Shown here piece after piece: positions 58,170-64,000 of a DNA stretch of 64,000 nucleotides. The stretch's first letter is position 1; each line of letters opens with the position of its first letter. Location: assembly GCA_027922465.2 (NCBI GenBank), contig BQMF02000010.1, positions 682,001-746,000 on the forward strand, given 5' to 3'. The position numbers and the translations under genes were made by a program. The notes beneath the pieces were generated by a model. That model searched no databases, was not told the origin of the DNA, and saw only the letters and a list, made by a program, of their open reading frames with translations. This DNA is from Turritopsis dohrnii (lineage: Eukaryota > Cnidaria > Hydrozoa > Anthoathecata > Oceaniidae).

Positions 58170-58390
58170 TGTGTTGTGCCTAGAAATGTAATAAAAAGCT
58201 GGTTTTGTAATACCTGCCTAGATTTGTAATAAAAACGGCTCAAAATGTAATACCTGCCTAGATTTGTAATAAAACCGACTCAAAATGTAATAAAAAGGCT
58301 GCCGCGTTTTGTAATAAAATGTTGGCTCAAAATGTAATAAAATAGCTGCCTAGATTTGTAATAAAATCGGCTTATTTTGTAATAACAAAC
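58170..58390 (+). repeat. TTGTAATAAAA-type tandem repeat
   Basis: Nine or more copies of (T/A)TGTAATA(AAA) in two alternating contexts (CCTAGATTTGTAATAAAA and CTCAAAATGTAATA), spaced 15-35 bp. Confidence 0.8.
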
Positions 58391-59130
58391 AAAATTGGGG
58401 AATTTAGGCCCAATTTTGACCAAATTTTAAAAGTTCTCCAATTTTCTTAAAAATTTGCACAAAGCACAATTGGAAGGTACTGATATTGAATTTGATGGTC
58501 AATTTTTCAAATTTAAAAAAATTGGGCAAATCGGGCCCAATTTGGACCAAATTTTGAGTGTTCTTCAATTTTCATTAAAATTTGCATAAGATATAACTGA
58601 AAGGTACTGATTTCGAATTTGTCATTCATTATTTCCAATTTGACGAAAATTGGGCAAATTAGGCCCAATTTGGACCAAATTTCGAAAGTTCTCCAATTTT
58701 CTTAAAAATTTGTGTACAAAGCACAATTGGAAAGTACTGACATTAAATTTGACATTCATTTTTTCCAGTTTGACAAAAATTCGGCAATTTAGGCCTAATT
58801 TGGACCAAATTTCAAAAGTTCTTCAATTTTCGTAAAAATTTGCTCAAGATATAATAAAAAGGTGCTGATTTCGAATTTGACATTCATTTTTTCCAGTTTG
58901 ACAAAAATTGGGCAATTTAAGCCCAATTTTGACCAAATTTTGAAAGTTCTTCAATTTTCGTAAAGATTTGCTCAGGATATAATAAAAAGGTGCTGATTTC
59001 GAATTTGACATTCATTTTTTCCAGTTTGACAAAAATTGGGCAAATTGGCCCAATTTGGACCAAATTTTGAAAGTTATTCAATTTTCGTAAAATTTTGTAC
59101 AAAGCACAATCGAAAGGTGCTGATTTCGAA
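58391..59130 (+). repeat. About 125-131-bp tandem repeat, six copies
   Basis: The block GGCCCAATTTGGACCAAATT recurs near 58405, 58530, 58660, 58791, 58918 and 59046, each followed by TTCAATTTTC.TAAAAATTTG and AAAGGT.CTGAT. Copies are 80-90% alike by eye. They generate the short ORFs seen on both strands. Confidence 0.85.
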
Positions 59131-60430
59131 TTTGACAGATTCTTCTAATTTGTATGTATCTCAGATAGTGAATACCAGCAATGACACCTTTCTTTTATGT
59201 GACTCACATGTTCGATTCCTTTATGGCATTGCACAAATTTATATGTGTCGTTTTTGTTTTTTTCAACTGGTACTTTCTTGTCGTTTTTAAGTTTTGAAAG
59301 CATTGATAATGCTTTCGATATATTACTGCTATTATCATTTTTGTTATCTATCTTCCAACATTCAATCCAAACAATTTACAGGCAATTTTATCATTTACTA
59401 TATGGTTAGAATTGTAGGAAATTTGAGTTCACTTTAAATAATAAAATTCCTCTGATAAGGGATTAACTGCAGTCGTGAAATCCAGCGTAATCTAAAGTTT
59501 TCTAACCCAAAATATTGAATGTTTCTATATCCCGTTAGAAATACGCATATACAGGAAGTGGTTCTGCAAAGTAATTCGAATGTGCAGCAAATGCGATGAT
59601 GACATGTTAAATCTTTTCTTGCATATTCACAATGTCTAAATTGACAATAACTCAATACAAAATATCGCGTACAGGTGACTAGGTAAACTTTTATTTCACT
59701 AATATTTTGTTAACATATGCAAATTATGCTGGTCATATTTTAATTGAATTTTAACTGGGTTTCCGATCTTCGTAACAATTTTGGTTTTTGCTGTTTCATT
59801 TTGTCAAATGGACTGGATTGAATAAAAAGGCTCTGTTTTAATGTATGTCAATCATGGAATTAAATCGATCTATGTCAGGTCTTTCGTTTCTCTTTTTGAG
59901 AATATTAGTTATTTAGGATATTCTTTGCAACCTTCATCAGCAATTACTGAGCAGAAGACTACCTCACTCAAGTGCGGAATAGAAAGTTAATAAAAACAAA
60001 AAACTTTTATAAACTTTTTGCTAACAAATGTTTTTTTTCCAATCACAAAAAATAGGAAAAGACTAGGGATACACAATATGAGGGATGCGAGGACTCTCCA
60101 ACAAAATTTCTATATACTTTTAAACTAAATCAAAGATTAACAATATAAACAAAACAATATTAACGAAAGCATAAATTTTTATTACTCTCGAGTCCCGAGT
60201 AGTTGTCCCCTATTGTTAGTTTTTTGAAAATTTTCCACCCAGGACATTCTTATTAAAATCACGCCACCCACCCACCCGATTATTAATTTGCGAGCAAAAT
60301 TTCATCTTCCTAAGAAAACATTCCGCATTTCTAAGCAGCGCTGGAGAGATTTCAAAAAGAGGGCAAGTTCGGTGATTTATTCTGAATTTTTCCCGCTCCG
60401 GTTTTCACCCACCCTAATAATTCCAACCAC
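59131..60430. other. No gene recognised
   Basis: AT-rich sequence. The stretch 60230-60450 has C-rich CACCCACCCACCC words downstream of the Ginger-like ORFs and may be its 3' region. Confidence 0.35.
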
Positions 60431-60469
60431 CCCAACTATTCCAGACTCGAACGTAACTTTTTAGCTAGT

Positions 60470-60946
60470 TTAATGTTTTCTCCAATAAATATTTCTGACA
60501 ATGAACCAACCATGCGCTTCTGCAATGAGGACAAGCCAACCAATATGCCACTTTGAATTATCAACAATTCTCCTTACCTCACGTATAAGTCCACTGTGGA
60601 TTCCGTAGGTTTGACGAAGGCGCTTAACATTAACATGATGCTCACCTGAAGCATTGGCTGCCGGCAAAATGTCAGGATTGTCAACATATAGTCGTGGAAG
60701 CAATCCCATTGCTTTATTTATGACAAACCTGTTAAGTCTCGATAGGGCTTTAGGGACGTTATTAAAGGTCCAGCAGACATGATTTGGAAAGGTATTGTCA
60801 GATAGTTGCATGGATTGTAAAAATATTCGCTCGAGTATTTCAATGGGTAGCAAGTCAAGATAACTTTCTCTACAGTCGATTGGTGGATTACCATGTTTAG
60901 ATGTTGTGTCACTGATGTCCTTATGGTTGATTAGTTGGTCGCTCAT
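60470..60946 (-). pseudogene. F-box-like segment downstream of the integrase-OTU ORF
   Basis: 158 codons. The start (MSDQLINHKDIS) continues the TDCEDMSDQ-type acidic repeat of the upstream ORF, and its ATG overlaps that ORF's stop codon (ATGA). This indicates one original reading frame broken by a 1-nt indel near 60950. Residues 30-70 (LDLLPIEILERIF, then VCWTFNNVPKALSRL) fit the L-P-x-E-h-h-x-x-I-F start and later W of an F-box. The rest (GLIREVRRIVDNSKWHIGW) is unrecognised. F-box proteins bind SKP1 and recruit cullin ubiquitin ligases. Here the call rests on a short motif. Confidence 0.5.
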
Positions 60947-62652
60947 GTCCTCCGATTTGCAAGTTGTTCGCTCATGCCCTCACATTCGGTTGATTTGTCG
61001 CACATTTCTTCACAGTCGGTTGGTATGTTGTTTTCATGGTCGGTTATTTGGTTTCTCATGCCCTCTGTGTTGGTAGATTGGTCACTCATGTCCTCACAGT
61101 CGGTTAGTTTATCATTGGTGTGTTCACGGTTGGCTAGTTGGCTGATGTCTTCGCAATCGGTTATTTGCTCAAAGGATTCCTCAGCTTCCCCTATATGTAT
61201 ATCGTTGCTATTTACAACAGCATAATGCATTCCATGGTCCTCAGCAAAATGACCCAGAGTAAGTATATGTGCAGGCGTGAAGTTGTGAGGTCTAATACGC
61301 CTAAATCCTTGTACCCCAAGAGAAGAAACGATATCAATTCCTACATTAAAAAGCTCTGTCACAGCTACCAATGTTAATTCATCGCCGTAAGTTCCATCCC
61401 TGCTCATTGATCTGATGTATTGATCCATGCTAATTGATAAAAAGTCCTGAATTCTAGAGCCCTCTGGAATTCGATCATGATCTCTGAGGTAACGTATGAC
61501 ATCGCTACGCAGTGTATGAGCTGACCTAAAAATTCCAATATGTGCCAAAGCAACGGCTAATGCCGAAAATTGACAGTTGCCATCAGGGGGAGGGTCATAC
61601 ACAATCTCGTAGTTTTGGTCGGTGATCATTTCAAGACGGTTCTCGTGTGTCAATGGAATAAAGTACGGACTATCCTGTGGCTTTCTGCGTTTAGGTTGAT
61701 CTTCCGGACAGTCGGCCAAATCTTCGATCCGAACTCTTTTAAGAACGCGGCAATTTGGTTCATCTATTTGTATATTGTAGTTTGCATTGTCCTTGAACCT
61801 TTTAATAACTATTCCAGTTTCGATCATTCGATCCGACCGTTTCTTACCCTTCCCTTTTTTGCTTCGGACGAACACACGATCTCCTTTCTTATAAATTTTG
61901 TAACTGTTTTTTTTAGCGTGATACCTTTGCATTCTTTTGTCCAACCTGTCCGAGGCTTTCGACGCTATTTTTCTCCACGATTTAGTGTTTTTTAATGTTT
62001 TTCTGATATCATTTAGGTTACATGGGATAGGTCTTTCGGTAGATATTCTGTTATCAATTTCAATGGCTGCGTTAATTAATTCGTTAGATTTTCTGCCATA
62101 ATAAATTTCAAAAGGGCTTTTCCACCCCAACTCTTCCCTTTTATCATTGTTTAAAGCTTTCATATAATTATAGATTTCTTTAGCCCAATTAACACCATGT
62201 TTCCGTTTCTTCATCATGTCATAGTGAATCTTTTGACGAAGTACTCGATGAGACCGTTCCACTTTCCCCTGGGATTCGGGGTGATATGGACGGCATCTAA
62301 TCAGTTTTATTTTATTTTTTCTGCAAAATGTTTGAACATCCTTTTTAAATTCAGCACCGTTGTCGCTCTGAAGTCTTTTTGGAAAGCCATGGACAGAATA
62401 AATCTTTTTCAGTTTTCTTTTTATTCCTGCGCTATGTTTACTTTGCAGAGGACACAACCAATGAAATCTTGAAAAGATGTCAAGCAGCGACAGAATATAT
62501 TTGTAGTGTTTTCCGTTGTGTTTTACTGAAGAGCCCCTCATATCAACTAAATCAATTTGGTGCTGGTCTTGAACTTTCTTAGCTCGTACTGGGCGCGGGC
62601 AGGCTTTGTTTGTAAACTTGATATTGTATTTTCGTAAGTCCTTATCTCCCAT
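60943..62652 (-). pseudogene. Ginger1-like DDE transposase with OTU protease
   Basis: 569 codons. N-terminal half: retroviral-like integrase core with D in HQIDLVDMRG, D in RLQSDNGAEF, and E in HPESQGKVERSHR, with 34 residues between the second D and E by my count. Next is a small barrel-like basic segment (KKGDRVFVRSKKGKG, TGIVIKRF) like the GPY/F module. Then comes an OTU cysteine protease: PPDGNCQFSALA (catalytic D and C), YGDELTLVAVTELF and the HYAVV histidine. The tail is a degenerate acidic repeat (TDCEDMSDQ). Integrase plus GPY/F plus OTU is the published layout of Ginger1 DNA transposons, known from Hydra and others; Gypsy is less likely because no RT is present. The N-terminus is displaced by a 1-nt frameshift near 62675. 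Catalytic residues look intact. Confidence 0.8.
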
Positions 62653-62674
62653 GATCGCTTTTGAGACCTGGCTT

Positions 62675-62789
62675 TGACTAGGCCGGCAAAAGAATCTTTC
62701 CCCCTCTGATAAATCTTTTTATATCCTCCCGATTTGCACTTCTCGAAAGTTTTACGGACAATTCTTTTAACTTCTTCTTTCTTCACAAC
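62675..62789 (-). pseudogene. N-terminal exon of the Ginger1-like ORF
   Basis: An acceptor (TCCAATACAG) at 62790 opens VVKKEEVKRIVRKTFEKCKS and continues through YQRGKDSFAGL. It then loses frame with the downstream transposase, whose own frame resumes as SQSQVSKAI just upstream of its first ATG. One missing base explains the break. The acceptor suggests at least one more 5' exon. Confidence 0.55.
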
Positions 62790-62791
62790 CT

Positions 62792-63811
62792 GTATTGGAA
62801 ATGTAAAAGCACTTTTTCATTTTGATGAAGACAATGGAGGGAAGATGCAAAGTGATGAACAAGGTGAAAATTAATATATGCCATAACTTGAGTGTTTCAT
62901 GTTTGGCAAGACACACCATGGTTTGACAAAATGGGACATAAATTTATTCCACCGTGCCAATTTCTATTTCGTTGAATTCGTTAAATGATTGACTTGAGTG
63001 TAACAACCAAGCGTTTGTTTATTTAATTGTTTTTTGTATACCTTAAAGTGACAAATGTTCGTGAGAAGATGTTTTCGCGAATTTGTGCGTCCATAAAAAT
63101 TTGTGAGTATGAAATAACCAGGTTACATACAAAAAAAACATCGTGTGCGTGACAAGACAATATACAGCTCTGCAATTGTTACTTTCTGTTTTGAAAAATT
63201 TCTGATAGCCCAAATTCGCGTATACAAATTCTCCCCAAAATTTGTCAACTTATCGTATGTTACAAATTTGACTCAAAAGACCTCCTTAATTTCCAGATAT
63301 AATGGTTAACCGTTGCTATTAACTTAAAATTTTTAAAGATGATAGGTATTCATGACATATGGTTAAATGAAAATTTTCAAGCTTTTACCATTCTGGTCAG
63401 TAAATTATACGCTTGTCTGCAAACCACCAAAAATTGCTTAAGGAAAGAAAAAGGAGAGAGCAAATGACGTATATCAACGTTAATAACTTGATAGTATAGC
63501 TTTGGTTTCGTCTCGTGATATTGGTTTTCTAATTTTCGAACCAGTTTCACGAAAATTCTAAGCTCTAGAGACCTTTTATTTATCATTTTGAGACATGTAA
63601 AAGTTTTAACTAAAAACCATTTTAGAACTGTTTGAATAATGAAGGCTAAGCCTGTCCCTTACCCTCCCTATCCCAAGCAAATTTTACAAGGTTTACAGCA
63701 AGAGCTAGTTCTATTTTTAGATGTCTCAAAATGAAACATCAATTATATGCTATGTGCAGCTAATAATTTCTCAGAATTCCAGTAATACACCTTTCCCGAA
63801 TTTCTGTTTAA
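62792..63811. other. No gene recognised
   Basis: AT-rich sequence with a TTTTCGCGAA word near 63073 related to the TTCGCGAA repeats. The Ginger1-like 5' end should lie here or beyond, but I could not define a TIR. Confidence 0.35.
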
Positions 63812-63996
63812 GCACCGTGTTATGGCCTAGCTTCTAAGTTTCGCCTCGTTTCTATGTTCTTTATTGTTTTTCTAATTGCATAATGTTCTCAGTAAGTAAT
63901 AGTTACTCGTTTTTTCAGTTCCCCAGTGGAATAATTAGAAGTAATTAAGAGTTTGAAAAAGAGGCAAAACTTAGAAGATAAGCCATAACACGGTGT
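63812..63996. mobile_element. MITE, 185 bp, TTAA duplication
   Basis: TIRs of about 36 bp: CACCGTGTTATGGC...TTCTAAGTTT and its complement ending GCCATAACACGGTG. TTAA lies exactly outside at 63808-63811 and 63997-64000. A TTAA duplication is the hallmark of piggyBac-type transposition. Confidence 0.85.
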
Positions 63997-64000
63997 TTAA

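Noticed and set aside
58650..59102. Short ORFs with repeated GPIWTKF-like or FVKLEK-like words
   Set aside because: They are frames of the 126-bp tandem repeat on both strands, not genes.

Overview
This window looks like a piece of a compact, AT-rich animal nuclear genome. Genes are spliced with GT-AG introns and there are no operons. Intact metazoan genes (isovaleryl-CoA dehydrogenase, a SETD4-type SET methyltransferase, a class A GPCR, a Tudor/armadillo gene) sit among many transposon families. The mix of Ginger1-like, DIRS-like, Penelope-like, Helitron, mariner and Ty3/Gypsy remnants, plus dense MITEs, suggests a cnidarian, perhaps a hydrozoan. That placement is inference; nothing here is species-diagnostic.

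Layout. 0-8.2 kb: a Cys-rich terminal exon, two minus-strand exons of a Schlafen-type AlbA_2 gene, a tRNA-derived SINE, an unassigned exon and several MITEs. 8.2-14.0 kb: a minus-strand gene of at least 13 phase-compatible exons with the order armadillo, extended Tudor, armadillo; its last exon runs into a MITE that supplies the stop codon. 14-22 kb: MITEs, a 1,036-bp mariner relic with clear TIRs and TA duplications, and a DIRS-type tyrosine-recombinase relic. 22.4-24.05 kb: a two-exon isovaleryl-CoA dehydrogenase gene on the minus strand. 24-30 kb: divergent intergenic space between that gene and SETD4, holding three identical 288-bp exon-like repeats, a Gypsy pol relic, and a 156-bp satellite whose unit carries a GAACTTGGGAT/ATCCCAAGTTC hairpin. 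The same motif clusters close to both gene starts. 30.07-34.18 kb: a three-exon SETD4-like gene and a convergent single-exon GPCR whose coding sequences overlap by 17 bp.

34-59 kb is mostly mobile DNA: a long-TIR foldback element, Penelope-like and non-LTR relics, GACGTC-rich elements (one containing a tRNA-like module), and related elements in opposite orientations at 40-45 kb and 49-56 kb. It also holds a head-to-tail array of three Helitron-like units at 51.05-53.60 kb, joined exactly CTAG|TC, and two tandem-repeat fields near 58-59 kb. 60.4-62.8 kb holds a decayed Ginger1-like element encoding a DDE integrase-type transposase, an OTU cysteine protease, an acidic repeat and an F-box-like segment in three frames. 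The window ends with a 185-bp MITE flanked by TTAA.

The host genes show no common pathway. The most unusual items are the ARM-Tudor-ARM gene, the tandem Helitron array, the hairpin satellite between two divergent genes, the convergent coding overlap, and the transposon that combines OTU and F-box-like domains. All exon boundaries were set by reading splice consensus, reading frame and phase by eye, without transcript data.
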